Translations under genes and position numbers: made by a program | Notes under the pieces: model-generated | Seen by the model: only the letters and a program-made list of their open reading frames with translations | Told to the model about the DNA's origin: nothing | The model's database searches: none | Assembly (NCBI GenBank): GCA_025936995.1 | Contig: JAICSH010000012.1 | Span: 1-48,635, forward strand | Reading direction: 5' to 3' | Source: Thermoleophilia bacterium | GTDB lineage: Bacteria; Actinomycetota; Thermoleophilia; Gaiellales; Gaiellaceae | Length of the DNA stretch: 48,635 nucleotides | Shown here: in pieces, positions 32,073-40,234 of the stretch | How the letters are laid out: each line of letters opens with the position of its first letter | Position numbering within the stretch: position 1 is the first letter of the stretch

Positions 32073-33590
32073 CTACATGCGCTCAGGCGCTTCGACTCCG
32101 ACGAGATCCAGGCAGCGCGCGATCACGGAGCGAGTCGCGCGGCAGAGGCCGAGCCGGAAGGCTTCCTGCTCGCTTTCGAGCACGCGGTGCTCGTGGTAGA
32201 AGCGGTGGAAGTCGTCGGCCACGCGGATCGCGTACGTGGGTATGCCCTGAGGGCCGCGCTTCTCGAGCGCGTCCCGGACGACCTCCGGCAGCTCGGCGAG
32301 CCGCTTCACGAGCTCGCGCTCCTCCGCCACGAGCGGGGCGTTCGGCTCGGACGAGACGGCCGCCGCGCCCGCATTGCGCAGGATCCCGGCGATGCGAGCG
32401 TGCGCGTACTGGACGTAGTAGACGGGATTCTTCTGCGTCCGCTCGGCGGCGAGCTCGACGTCGAGCTCGATCGTCTGGTCGGGGCCGCGGTTGACGAGGA
32501 ACCAGCGTGCGGCGTCGACGCCGATCTCGTCCATGAACTCGTCGAGCAGCACGATGTCCCCGCGGCGGCGCGAGAGGCGCGTCTGCTCGCCGCCCTTCGT
32601 GAGATTGACCATCTGGTAGAGGAGCACCTCGACGCGCTCGGGGTCGTAGCCGAGCATCCGGGCGACCGCGGCATACCAGTTGCGCGTGCCGTGGTGGTCG
32701 GCGCCTAGGACGTAGATCGCGCGGTCGAAGCCGCGGTCGAGCTTGTCCACGAGGTAGGCGACGTCCGCGGCGCGATAGGTGGGCGTGCGGTCGCCCGAGC
32801 GGAGGAGGACGCGGTCCTCGTCGTCGCCGTGGGCCGACGAACGGGCCCAGAGCGCGCCGTCCTGCTCGAACGTGTCGAGCCGCGGCAGCAGCTCGGGCAG
32901 CCGCAGCTCGAGCTCGCTCTGCCTCCGGAAGCTGTCGAACCGGATCCGGAACCGGTCGAGCGATGCCTCGATCTCCGTCAGCATCAGCGGCACGGGATCG
33001 CCCTTCAGCGCGGCGAGATCGTTGATGTAGGCGCCCCTGTACCCGTCCTCGGGCGGCTCCTCACCGCGCCGCACTGCCTCGACCGACGCGCGGAAGCGGT
33101 CCATCTGGCCGCCCGAGTCGTTGTAGTAGTACTCGCGCTCGACCTCGTGGCCCGCGAGCTCGAACAGGCGCGCGACCGCGTCGCCGTGCGCCCCGTTGCG
33201 GCCGTGGGCGACGTGGAGCGGTCCGGTCGGGTTCGCCGAGACCATCTCGACCTGCACGCGCTCCGGCTTTCCCGGGACGCCGCCTCCGAACGCCTCGCCG
33301 TCCGCGAGCATCTCGGCGAGCGCCGCCACGAACCACTCGTCCCGGAGGAAGAGGTTGACGAATCCCGGGCCTGCCACCTCGGTGCGCTCGACCGCATCCA
33401 GGGCGGTCGCCGACTCCGCGATCTCGGCCGCGATCTCGCGCGGCGGCTTCCGGCGCGCCCCCGCGAGGCGGAGCGCCACGTTGGTCGCGTAGTCGCCGTG
33501 CTCCGCCTCGCCCGGCCGCTCGAGCTCGAGCTCCGCGCCGGCCGAGGCGGCGACCGCGCTCGCGAGCGACGTGACGGGATCAGCCGGCAA
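32073..33590 (-). CDS. argS: Arginyl-tRNA synthetase
   Basis: Class I aminoacyl-tRNA synthetase charging tRNA-Arg. The additional N-terminal domain ends in EAEHGDYATNVALRLAG; the HIGH signature is ANPTGPLHVAHGRN; the catalytic core includes YYYNDSGGQMDRF and LGADHHGT; the C-terminal anticodon-binding domain ends FYHEHRVLESEQEAFRLGLC. The KMSKS loop appears as TRLSRRRGD, as in many ArgS. It has 505 aa, shorter than E. coli (577). The TTG at 33590 overlaps the channel gene by 11 bases and lies just where the family's N-terminus should begin. Confidence 0.95.
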   Translation of the reverse strand: MPADPVTSLASAVAASAGAELELERPGEAEHGDYATNVALRLAGARRKPPREIAAEIAESATALDAVERTEVAGPGFVNLFLRDEWFVAALAEMLADGEAFGGGVPGKPERVQVEMVSANPTGPLHVAHGRNGAHGDAVARLFELAGHEVEREYYYNDSGGQMDRFRASVEAVRRGEEPPEDGYRGAYINDLAALKGDPVPLMLTEIEASLDRFRIRFDSFRRQSELELRLPELLPRLDTFEQDGALWARSSAHGDDEDRVLLRSGDRTPTYRAADVAYLVDKLDRGFDRAIYVLGADHHGTRNWYAAVARMLGYDPERVEVLLYQMVNLTKGGEQTRLSRRRGDIVLLDEFMDEIGVDAARWFLVNRGPDQTIELDVELAAERTQKNPVYYVQYAHARIAGILRNAGAAAVSSEPNAPLVAEERELVKRLAELPEVVRDALEKRGPQGIPTYAIRVADDFHRFYHEHRVLESEQEAFRLGLCRATRSVIARCLDLVGVEAPERM

Positions 33591-34602
33591 CGGTCTCGCG
33601 CGGCGCGAAGAGGTCTTCCAGCGCCCGGATCTCGTCGGGCGAGCCGACGCCGATGAGGACGTCGCCGACCTCGATCGGGGTGTCCGGCTCAGGCGTCGTG
33701 TCGAAGCTCCCGTCCGGCTTGCGCAACGAGATGACGATCGCGCCGGTCTCGTGCCGGATGCGGAGCTCGCGGATCGTCCGGCCTGCCGCCGCACAGGTCC
33801 GGCGAACCTCGATCTCGGCAAGCTGGAGATCCGGGCCGGCGGACGTCGTCACGGCGTCGAGGAACGCGGTGACCTGGGGCTTGAGCACGAGGTTTGCCAT
33901 CACCCGGCCCGCGGTCGTGTAGGGGAGCACGACGCGGCTCGCTCCGGCAAGGACGAGCTTCCGCTCGGCGTCCGCCCCCGAGGCACGTGCCACGATCGTC
34001 AGCTCGGGTCGCGCTGACCGCGCGGAAAGGACGACGTAGAGGTTGTCGGCGTCGGAGTCGGAGGCGGCGACGAGCCCTTGCGCCCGCTCGAGACCGGCGC
34101 GGCGGAGGCTCTCGTCCGTCGTCGCGTCGCCCTCGATCAGGAGCACCCCGTCCTCTCGCGCCGCTTCGACGGCGTCCTCATGGAGGTCGAGCACGACGTA
34201 CGGGACGTCGGCCGCGCGGAACTCCTCGGCGACGCGCCGGCCGACCCGGCCGTAGCCGCAGATGATGAAGTGGTCACGCAGCTGCTCGATCGTCCGCTCC
34301 CTCCGCCGTTCCGCCAGCGCGCCGGTGACGAGGCCGCCGGCGATCGCCTCGACGATAACGGCACCTGCGTAGCCGATGATCGTCAGGCCGGCCCCGACGA
34401 GAACGAGCGACAGGATCCGTGAGCCGGTGTTCGCCGGCACGGTGTCGAGGCCGGTGAGGGTCATCGTGACGACCGTGCGGTAGAACGCCTGGAACCACGC
34501 CTCGTCGAGGGTCTCGTGGAATCCGATCGTCCCGGCGGCGAGCATCGCCGCGACGGCGCCGAGCAACCGCTCGATCTGACGCAGGCGAACACGCGCTGGC
34601 AC
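33580..34602 (-). CDS. Ion-channel/TrkA-type (RCK) potassium transport protein
   Basis: A two-helix pore domain joined to a cytoplasmic RCK domain. Helix 1 is about 13-28, the pore loop 38-54 and helix 2 63-93. RCK follows: HFIICGYGRVGRRVAEEF (NAD-type GxGxxG, 115-121), LIEGDATTDESL, then a TrkA-C domain near the end (DTPIEVGDVLIGVGSPDEI). The pore loop reads TMTLTGLDTVPA where potassium channels have TVGYGD, so selectivity is uncertain. GTG start six bases after CATACT. Its promoter overlaps that of the divergent DUF3467 gene. argS overlaps its 3' end. Confidence 0.82.
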   Translation of the reverse strand: MPARVRLRQIERLLGAVAAMLAAGTIGFHETLDEAWFQAFYRTVVTMTLTGLDTVPANTGSRILSLVLVGAGLTIIGYAGAVIVEAIAGGLVTGALAERRRERTIEQLRDHFIICGYGRVGRRVAEEFRAADVPYVVLDLHEDAVEAAREDGVLLIEGDATTDESLRRAGLERAQGLVAASDSDADNLYVVLSARSARPELTIVARASGADAERKLVLAGASRVVLPYTTAGRVMANLVLKPQVTAFLDAVTTSAGPDLQLAEIEVRRTCAAAGRTIRELRIRHETGAIVISLRKPDGSFDTTPEPDTPIEVGDVLIGVGSPDEIRALEDLFAPRETVAG

Positions 34603-34607
34603 GCCCC

Positions 34608-34613
34608 TAGTAT
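34608..34613 (+). promoter_or_regulatory. Overlapping divergent -10 boxes (channel gene and DUF3467 gene)
   Basis: On the plus strand TAGTAT, six bases, then ATG 34620. On the minus strand CATACT (34609-34614), six bases, then GTG 34602. The two boxes share five bases, so the genes should compete for polymerase. This supports ATG 34620 as the DUF3467 start. Confidence 0.6.
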
Positions 34614-34619
34614 GTGGCC

Positions 34620-34958
34620 ATGGAAGACGAAGAGCTCGGCCTACCGGAGCCCGAGCCGGGCGAGCGGCGGCTCAACATCCAGATGCCGGCGGAGCTCGTC
34701 GGCGGGACGTACGCGAACTTCGCCAACGTCAGCTTCTCGCAGTACGAGTTCACGCTCACGTTCGCCCGGATCGAGCACGAGGTCGAGGAGGGCGACGTCC
34801 CCGGCGCGGTGGTCTCGAGGGTGAACGCGTCGCCGCGTTTCATCCCGGAGCTGATCGCGGCGCTGCAGGATTCGTGGTCGAAGTACGTGACGCGCGAGGG
34901 CATCCGGAACCTGCCCGAGGCGTCGGGCCACTCGGACGAGCCCGAGCCCGAGGACTGA
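34620..34958 (+). CDS. DUF3467 family protein
   Basis: A 112-aa protein matching DUF3467: LNIQMPAELVGGTYANFANV then SFSQYEFTLTFARIE, followed by a charged tail (SGHSDEPEPED). Members are small, widespread, cytoplasmic and of unknown function, sometimes described as structurally similar to phage or immunity proteins. ATG 34620 is preferred to GTG 34614 because of the -10 spacing. The stop overlaps the next frame as CTGA. Confidence 0.8.
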   Translation: MEDEELGLPEPEPGERRLNIQMPAELVGGTYANFANVSFSQYEFTLTFARIEHEVEEGDVPGAVVSRVNASPRFIPELIAALQDSWSKYVTREGIRNLPEASGHSDEPEPED

Positions 34959-35785
34959 CGCTCTCACTCGTCCCGTCCTACGCGGTTCTCTGCGCGGCGC
35001 AGGCGGCGACGGTGGCGGCACCGGCGCGACAGGCGAGTCCCCTCGGACGGAGCTGGACATGGCTGGCCGTGCCGGCAGCGCTGCTCGCCGCGGGCGTCGC
35101 GATCGTCGACCTCGTGCCGCGGGGGCCGCACGCGCTCGCTCTGCTCGCGACCTTCGGAACGCCCGTGCTGGCCGCTACGGGAGGTTTCTTCCGCGGCAGC
35201 GTCCGCTGGTGGCTCTGGCCGCCGGCGGCGGTCGGCCTGTGGTTCGCCGCCTGGCTCGCGAGCGGTCTCGTCCGGGACGCGGCCGGGCTGGCGCTGATCG
35301 CGGGAGCGTGCCTCGCCGCCGCCTCGGCCGCGGCCGCCGTCGCTCCCGCCTGGTCGATCCGGGCGGGTCTCGTCGCACTTGCCGCGCTCGACGTCGTCCT
35401 CGTCTGGGGCACGACCGGAGTACAGGAGGCGACGAACTCGCTCGAGACGGTCGGCCTTCCCCACGCCGCCGGCATGTCCCTACCGAGCCTGCAGCAGGCG
35501 ACCTTCGGCTCCGCGGTCATGGGATGGCTCGATCTGCTCGCTCCCGCACTGCTCGGGGTCGTCGTCGCGGGCCGCCGGAAGCTCGGCGCCGCGGCGGTCA
35601 CCGGGATCGCCGCGGGAGCGTGGGGCCTTCTCCTCTTCGTGACCTCGGAGGTCGCGGCGACGGTGCCCGTTCTCGCCGGACTAGCCTTCTCGGCCGCTCA
35701 TGCGCGTCGCCGTCGTCTCCGACATCCACTCGAATCTGCACGCGCTGGAGGCGGTTCTCGCGGCGATCGAGGCGGAGGCGCCTGA
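34955..35785 (+). CDS. Polytopic membrane protein, possibly a presenilin-like aspartyl protease
   Basis: About eight hydrophobic segments in 276 aa. Two membrane aspartates sit in contexts that resemble signal-peptide-peptidase/presenilin motifs: AALDVVLVWGT (cf. YD-x-x-x-V-x-G-T) and VMGWLDLLAPALL (cf. GxGD-x-x-x-P-x-x-L). That makes an intramembrane protease possible, but there is no true GxGD, so confidence is low. The start is uncertain: CTG 34955 (CTGA overlap), GTG 34874 inside DUF3467, or GTG 35012. The 3' end overlaps the phosphoesterase gene by 86 bases. Confidence 0.5.
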   Translation: MTLSLVPSYAVLCAAQAATVAAPARQASPLGRSWTWLAVPAALLAAGVAIVDLVPRGPHALALLATFGTPVLAATGGFFRGSVRWWLWPPAAVGLWFAAWLASGLVRDAAGLALIAGACLAAASAAAAVAPAWSIRAGLVALAALDVVLVWGTTGVQEATNSLETVGLPHAAGMSLPSLQQATFGSAVMGWLDLLAPALLGVVVAGRRKLGAAAVTGIAAGAWGLLLFVTSEVAATVPVLAGLAFSAAHARRRRLRHPLESARAGGGSRGDRGGGA

Positions 35786-36428
35786 CGAGCTCTGGTGCCT
35801 CGGCGACCTCGTCGGGTACGGGCCACGGCCGAACGAGTGCTGCGCCCTGATCGCGGAGCGCGCCGACGTCTGCCTCGCGGGCAACCACGACCTCGCCGTA
35901 CGCGGCACGATCGACCTCGCCGAGTTCGGCGGGGAGGCCGGGATCGCGGCCACCTGGACACGCACGGTGCTCGATCCTGCCGCGCAGGACCTGCTCGAAC
36001 GCCTCGAGCCGGAGGGCGCCGCCCACGGTGTCCGGCTCTACCACGGCTCCGCGCGCGACCCGATCTGGGAGTACGTTCTGAGCGACGAGGCGGCCCTCGC
36101 GACGCTCGAGCTCGCGGGCTCGCCGCTCGTCCTCGTCGGCCACAGCCACGTCGCGCTCCGCCTGGTGCAGTCGGACGGCGACCTCGACGGCGGCGTCGCC
36201 GCGGCGGGCACGGAGCAGGACCTGGGCGGCGCCCGAGCGCTCCTCAATCCCGGTTCCGTCGGCCAGCCGCGAGACGGCGACCCGCGGGCCGCCTACCTCC
36301 TCCTCGACCTGGACGGCCAACACGCGAGCTTCCGCCGGGTCGAGTACGACGTCGGGCGGACGCAGCACGAGATGCGCGACGCGGACCTGCCCGAGATGCT
36401 GGCCGCGCGGCTCGAGCTCGGTCTCTAG
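35700..36428 (+). CDS. Calcineurin-like metallophosphoesterase
   Basis: A 242-aa two-metal phosphoesterase: VVSDIHSNLHALEAVL (D-x-H), LGDLVGYGPRPNECC, LAGNHDLAV (GNHD), RLYHGSARDP, and LVGHSHVAL with NPGSVGQPRDGDPRAAY. This order fits bacterial YfcE-like diesterases with an unknown natural substrate. It overlaps the preceding membrane gene by 86 bases in another frame, and its stop lies two bases from the stop of the convergent sigma factor gene. The ATG at 35700 is where similarity begins. Confidence 0.88.
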   Translation: MRVAVVSDIHSNLHALEAVLAAIEAEAPDELWCLGDLVGYGPRPNECCALIAERADVCLAGNHDLAVRGTIDLAEFGGEAGIAATWTRTVLDPAAQDLLERLEPEGAAHGVRLYHGSARDPIWEYVLSDEAALATLELAGSPLVLVGHSHVALRLVQSDGDLDGGVAAAGTEQDLGGARALLNPGSVGQPRDGDPRAAYLLLDLDGQHASFRRVEYDVGRTQHEMRDADLPEMLAARLELGL

Positions 36429-36430
36429 CC

Positions 36431-37057
36431 CTAGGCAGCGGGAAGAGCGGGCGGCGCGAGCACCGGCACGGCGACGGCCGCGACGGCCTCCGCCTCGCGG
36501 TCCTCGAAGACCTCGATGCCCTCGCGGGCGAGCGCGAGCTGGACGTCCTCGCGTGCCTTCCAGATCCGCCACTTCACGGTCGAGAGGGTCACCTCGAGGG
36601 AGTCCGCGATCTCGCTGTAGGAGAGGCCGACCACGTCGCGGAGAAGCAGCGCCATCTTCAGGTCGACGCTCAGCCGCTCGACTGCGCGCCAGACAGCGTC
36701 GATCGCCTCCAGCCGCTCGAACGGAGCGTCGACGACCTCGAGCGGCGGGATGTCGTCGAGATCGACGACCGCCCGCGGCCGACGCTCGGTGGCCCGGAGC
36801 TCGTCGAGGACGCGGTTCTTCGTCACCTGGAAGAGCCACGTCGTGAACTTCGAGCGGAGCGAGAAGCGTGGCAGACCCTGGTACACGCGCAGGAAGACCT
36901 CCTGCGTCAGATCCTCGGCGAGCGTCCTGTCACCAACCATGCGCAGGACGTAGTTGTAGACCGGGACCTGATACGCACGAACGATGATGCAGAAGGCGCG
37001 TTCGTCGCCTCGCTGCGCCTTCCGCAGGACGCCGTGATCAGGCTGGGGCAGCGACAA
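36431..37057 (-). CDS. ECF-type RNA polymerase sigma factor
   Basis: A 208-aa extracytoplasmic-function sigma factor. Region 2 spans about 25-90 (YNYVLRMVGDRTLAEDLTQE, FLRVYQGLPRFSLRSKFTTW), and region 4 about 120-180 (LLLRDVVGLSYSEIADSLEV then TLSTVKWRIWKARE). An unusual Ala/Pro-rich tail follows (AVAAVAVPVLAPPALPAA). No anti-sigma gene lies next to it. The TTG start (37057) is eight bases after TATACT, so the mRNA is nearly leaderless. The gene is between gpmI and a convergent phosphoesterase; its regulon is unknown. Confidence 0.88.
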   Translation of the reverse strand: MSLPQPDHGVLRKAQRGDERAFCIIVRAYQVPVYNYVLRMVGDRTLAEDLTQEVFLRVYQGLPRFSLRSKFTTWLFQVTKNRVLDELRATERRPRAVVDLDDIPPLEVVDAPFERLEAIDAVWRAVERLSVDLKMALLLRDVVGLSYSEIADSLEVTLSTVKWRIWKAREDVQLALAREGIEVFEDREAEAVAAVAVPVLAPPALPAA

Positions 37058-37065
37058 GGTGCCGC

Positions 37066-37071
37066 AGTATA
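37066..37071 (-). promoter_or_regulatory. -10 box for the ECF sigma gene
   Basis: TATACT on the minus strand, eight bases before TTG 37057. The -35 area does not look like TTGACA, so another sigma factor, possibly its own product, may be involved. Confidence 0.55.
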
Positions 37072-37081
37072 GACCGATTTT

Positions 37082-38539
37082 TCACGAGTCTTGTACGAGA
37101 TTTGTACCGGTCATCTCGGACGGACTCTCGATCCCCAGCAGCGCGAGCACCGTGGGAGCAACGTCTGCGAGCTCGCCGTCGCGCAACCGGGCTCCCGGAG
37201 CGGTGAGGAGCGCCGGCACCGGGTTCGTCGTGTGGGCGGTGTGCGGGCTTGTGCCGTCGTCCTGCAGAAGCGTCTCCGAGTTCCCGTGGTCGGCGATCAC
37301 GAGCGCGACGCCGTCCGCGCGCCCGACCGCCTCGACGACGCGCCCGAGGCACGCATCGGTCGTCTCCACCGCCTGCACGACGGCCGGGATCTCGCCCGTG
37401 TGGCCGACCATGTCCGGGTTCGCGAAGTTGACGACGACGAAGCCGAGGCCGTCCTCCTCGATCGCCTGGACGACGCGGTCGGCGACCTCCTGAGCCGACA
37501 TCTCCGGCTTCCGGTCGTAGCTCGGGACGTCGCGCGGCGAGGCGACGAGGATCCGCTCCTCGCCGGCGAACGGTTCCTCGCGGCCGCCGTCGAGGAAGTA
37601 GGTGACGTGCGCGTACTTCTCGGTCTCGGCCGCGTGGAGCTGGCGGATCCCGTGCGCGGACAGCACCTCGGCGAGGACGTGCGGGACCTCCTGTTCCGGG
37701 AACGCGACGGGAAAGTCGAAGTCGTCGCGGTACCGGGTCATCGTCGTGAGGTCGACGTCCAGCTCGCCGAGCTTCTCGGAGAGCTGCCGCCCGCGGTCCG
37801 GCCGGAAGTTGAAGAAGATCGCGGTGTCGTGCGCGGGGTCGAGACGCGGGCGCCCGTCGATCACGACCGGCTCGATGAACTCGTCCGTGATCCCGCGGTC
37901 GTAGCTCGCCTGCACGGCCTCGACAGGATCGCCCGCGTGCTCCCCGTCGCCGTCGACGATCGCGCGCAGCGCGCGCTCGGTGCGATCCCACCGCTTGTCG
38001 CGGTCCATCGCGTAATAGCGGCCAGCGACGGTCGCGATGCGGTCGACCGGAAGCTCGGCGAGGTCGTGCACCGCCGAGTCGGGCGACACGTCGCGGCCGT
38101 CGGTGAAGGCGTGGATCCACGTCTTCTCCGGCGCGAACCGCAGCAGCGCCTGCAGGTGGGCGATGTGCGAGTGGACGCCGCCGTGGGAGACGAGCCCGAG
38201 GAGGTGGACGTTCTCGCCGCGCTCGAACGCGCCGCGCAGCGCCTCGTTCTCGAACAGCTCGCCGGTCTCGACGGCCCGGTTCACCCGCACGAGGTCCTGA
38301 AGGAGGATGCGGCCCGAGCCGATCGTCAGGTGACCGACCTCGGAGTTGCCCATCTGCCCCTCCGGCAGGCCGACCGCCTTGCCCGACGCGGCGAGCTGCG
38401 CGTGCGGGCACTCCTGCCACAGCCGGTCGAAGACCGGCGTCTCGGCGAGCTCGACCGCGTTCCCCGGCCCGGCCGGCGCGATGCCCCAGCCGTCGAGGAT
38501 GACGAGGGCTACGAGGGGATACGTGCGGCCGTCTCGCAT
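37082..38539 (-). CDS. gpmI: 2,3-bisphosphoglycerate-independent phosphoglycerate mutase
   Basis: Interconverts 3- and 2-phosphoglycerate using two metal ions and a phosphoserine. Visible are LVILDGWG (first metal Asp), QMGNSEVGHLTIGSGR with the catalytic Ser, DGRDVSPDS, YYAMDRDKRWDR, and the late metal motifs NPDMVGHTG and ADHGNSE. It has 485 aa against about 510 usually. ATG 38539 overlaps the tpiA 3' end by 31 bases. It is the last gene of the gap-pgk-tpiA-gpmI run, so flux from glyceraldehyde 3-phosphate to 2-phosphoglycerate is encoded together. Confidence 0.95.
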   Translation of the reverse strand: MRDGRTYPLVALVILDGWGIAPAGPGNAVELAETPVFDRLWQECPHAQLAASGKAVGLPEGQMGNSEVGHLTIGSGRILLQDLVRVNRAVETGELFENEALRGAFERGENVHLLGLVSHGGVHSHIAHLQALLRFAPEKTWIHAFTDGRDVSPDSAVHDLAELPVDRIATVAGRYYAMDRDKRWDRTERALRAIVDGDGEHAGDPVEAVQASYDRGITDEFIEPVVIDGRPRLDPAHDTAIFFNFRPDRGRQLSEKLGELDVDLTTMTRYRDDFDFPVAFPEQEVPHVLAEVLSAHGIRQLHAAETEKYAHVTYFLDGGREEPFAGEERILVASPRDVPSYDRKPEMSAQEVADRVVQAIEEDGLGFVVVNFANPDMVGHTGEIPAVVQAVETTDACLGRVVEAVGRADGVALVIADHGNSETLLQDDGTSPHTAHTTNPVPALLTAPGARLRDGELADVAPTVLALLGIESPSEMTGTNLVQDS

Positions 38540-39171
38540 ATCGCCTTCAAGGAGCCAGCCTCGAGCGATGCGCCGCCGACGAGCGCGCCGTCGACGTCCG
38601 GCTGCGAGAGCAGGGCGGCCGCATTGTCCGGCTTGACCGACCCGCCATAGAGAACGGGGGCGTCGAGCTGCGACTTGATGAACGCGTGCGCCTCCTGCGC
38701 CATCTCGGGCGTCGCGGTGCGCCCGGTGCCGATCGCCCAGACCGGCTCGTACGCGAGCACGAGCTCCGGGTGCGGCTCGAGCACCGCGAGCTGGCGCCGG
38801 AGGACTTCCTCGGTCTCGCCGCCCTCGCGCTCGTGCTGCGTCTCTCCGACGCACGCGATCACGCGCAGGCCGGCGTCGAGCGCAGCCCGCACGCGCTTCG
38901 CGACGGTCTCGTCGGTCTCCCCGAAGTACTGCCGCCGCTCGGAGTGGCCGACGAGCGACCCGACGACGCCGAGCTCGAGCAGCAGCGGCGCGGCGATCTC
39001 GCCGGTGTACGCGCCCTCCCACTCCCAGTGCACGTTCTGCGCGAACGTGGTCAAGCCAGCCTCGACGCAGTCGCGAAGGCGGGTGTACGACGGGCAGATG
39101 ACCGCGTCGAGCCCCACGAGGGCCGCTGGATCCGGCCCGCGAAACATCTTCCAGTTACCGGCGATCAGCAC
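38509..39171 (-). CDS. tpiA: Triosephosphate isomerase, short form
   Basis: Interconverts dihydroxyacetone phosphate and glyceraldehyde 3-phosphate. Catalytic residues are present: Lys in IAGNWKM, His in VGHSERRQYFGE, Glu in LAYEPVWAIGTG, and the phosphate loop VLYGGSVKPDN. It has only 220 aa (about 250 is usual): roughly 20-25 residues are missing just after NWKMFRG, where helix 1 and strand 2 should be; the sequence goes almost directly to LDAVICPSYTRLRD. GTG start 39171, ten bases after the pgk stop. Confidence 0.93.
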   Translation of the reverse strand: MLIAGNWKMFRGPDPAALVGLDAVICPSYTRLRDCVEAGLTTFAQNVHWEWEGAYTGEIAAPLLLELGVVGSLVGHSERRQYFGETDETVAKRVRAALDAGLRVIACVGETQHEREGGETEEVLRRQLAVLEPHPELVLAYEPVWAIGTGRTATPEMAQEAHAFIKSQLDAPVLYGGSVKPDNAAALLSQPDVDGALVGGASLEAGSLKAICETAARIPS

Positions 39172-39181
39172 GCCGTGGATC

Positions 39182-40234
39182 CTAAGCGGACGGTATCGCC
39201 GCCACGCCGGGCAGCTCCTTGCCCTCGAGGAGCTCGAGGCTCGCCCCACCGCCGGTCGAGACCCAGGAAACGCGGTCGGCGAGGCCGAGCTCGTTGAGCG
39301 CCCGCACCGAGTCGGCGCCGCCGACGACCGAGAACGCGTCCCGGTTCGCAGCCACGGCCTCGGCAACCGCCTTCGTCCCGTTCGCGAAAGGCGGCCACTC
39401 GAAGACGCCCATCGGCCCGTTCCAGAAGATCGTCCGCGCGGCGGCCAGCCGCTCGGCGAACCGGGCGCGCGTCTCCGGGCCGATGTCGAGGCCGAGCCAG
39501 CCGGCCGGAAGGTCGTCGTAGGCGCAGACCCGCGACTCGGCATCGGCGGCGAACTCCGCCGCGCCGACGACGTCCACCGGCAGCTCGACCTCGAAGTCGA
39601 GCGGATTCTCGGCGCGCAGCTCCTCGGCCATCTTGCCGCCGATGAGCACGGTGTCTGCCCGGCCGCCGAGGTTGCGGAGCACGCCGAGCTTGTCCTCGAC
39701 CTTTGCGCCGCCCGAGACGAGCACGAACGGCCGCTCGACGTCGCCGAGCAGGCGACCCAGGTGCTCGAGCTCGTCGAGGAGGAGCAGCCCGGCGTACGCC
39801 GGGAGCAGGTGCGCGACCGCCTCGGTCGAGGCGTGCGCGCGGTGCGCGGAGCCGAATGCGTCGTCGACGTAGAGGTCGCAGCCGTCCGCCAGCTCGCGGG
39901 CGTAGCGCTCGTCGTTCTTCGTCTCGCCGGGGTCGAAGCGGGTGTTCTCGAGCACGTGTACGCGCTCGTCCGGCAACAGCTCTCGCAGCCGCGCGGCGAC
40001 CGGGGCCATCGCGTACTTCGCGCGGTCCTCCTCGCTCTTCGGCCTCCCGAGATGCGAGCAGACGCGCAGATTCGCGGCACCGCGGTCGAGCAGGAGCCGG
40101 AGCGTCGGCAGCGAGGCGCGGATGCGCGTGTCGTCGGCGACGCGGCCGTCCTCGAGCGGCACGTTGAGGTCGGCGCGGACGAGCACCGTCTTACCCGCGG
40201 CGTCGGCATCGCGGACCGATCGCGGCAGGCGCAC
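39182..40234 (-). CDS. pgk: Phosphoglycerate kinase, short form
   Basis: Transfers the acyl-phosphate of 1,3-bisphosphoglycerate to ADP. Motifs: VLVRADLNVPLEDG, SHLGRPKSE, ENTRFDPGETKND, YVDDAFGSAHRAHAST, SGGAKVEDKLGVL, FWNGPMGVFE and VGGADSVRAL followed by STGGGASLELLEGK. It has 350 aa versus about 390: a segment of roughly 25 residues is missing between LIGGKMAEELRAENP and the strand leading to LPVDVV. The GTG start shares one base with the gap stop (TAGTG). All substrate and nucleotide motifs remain, so it should be active. Confidence 0.95.
   Translation of the reverse strand: MRLPRSVRDADAAGKTVLVRADLNVPLEDGRVADDTRIRASLPTLRLLLDRGAANLRVCSHLGRPKSEEDRAKYAMAPVAARLRELLPDERVHVLENTRFDPGETKNDERYARELADGCDLYVDDAFGSAHRAHASTEAVAHLLPAYAGLLLLDELEHLGRLLGDVERPFVLVSGGAKVEDKLGVLRNLGGRADTVLIGGKMAEELRAENPLDFEVELPVDVVGAAEFAADAESRVCAYDDLPAGWLGLDIGPETRARFAERLAAARTIFWNGPMGVFEWPPFANGTKAVAEAVAANRDAFSVVGGADSVRALNELGLADRVSWVSTGGGASLELLEGKELPGVAAIPSA

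Noticed and set aside
37086-37110. Repeated TTGTAC hexamers upstream of the ECF sigma gene as an operator
   Set aside because: They fall inside the gpmI 3' coding end (NLVQDS), and two hexamers are too little evidence.
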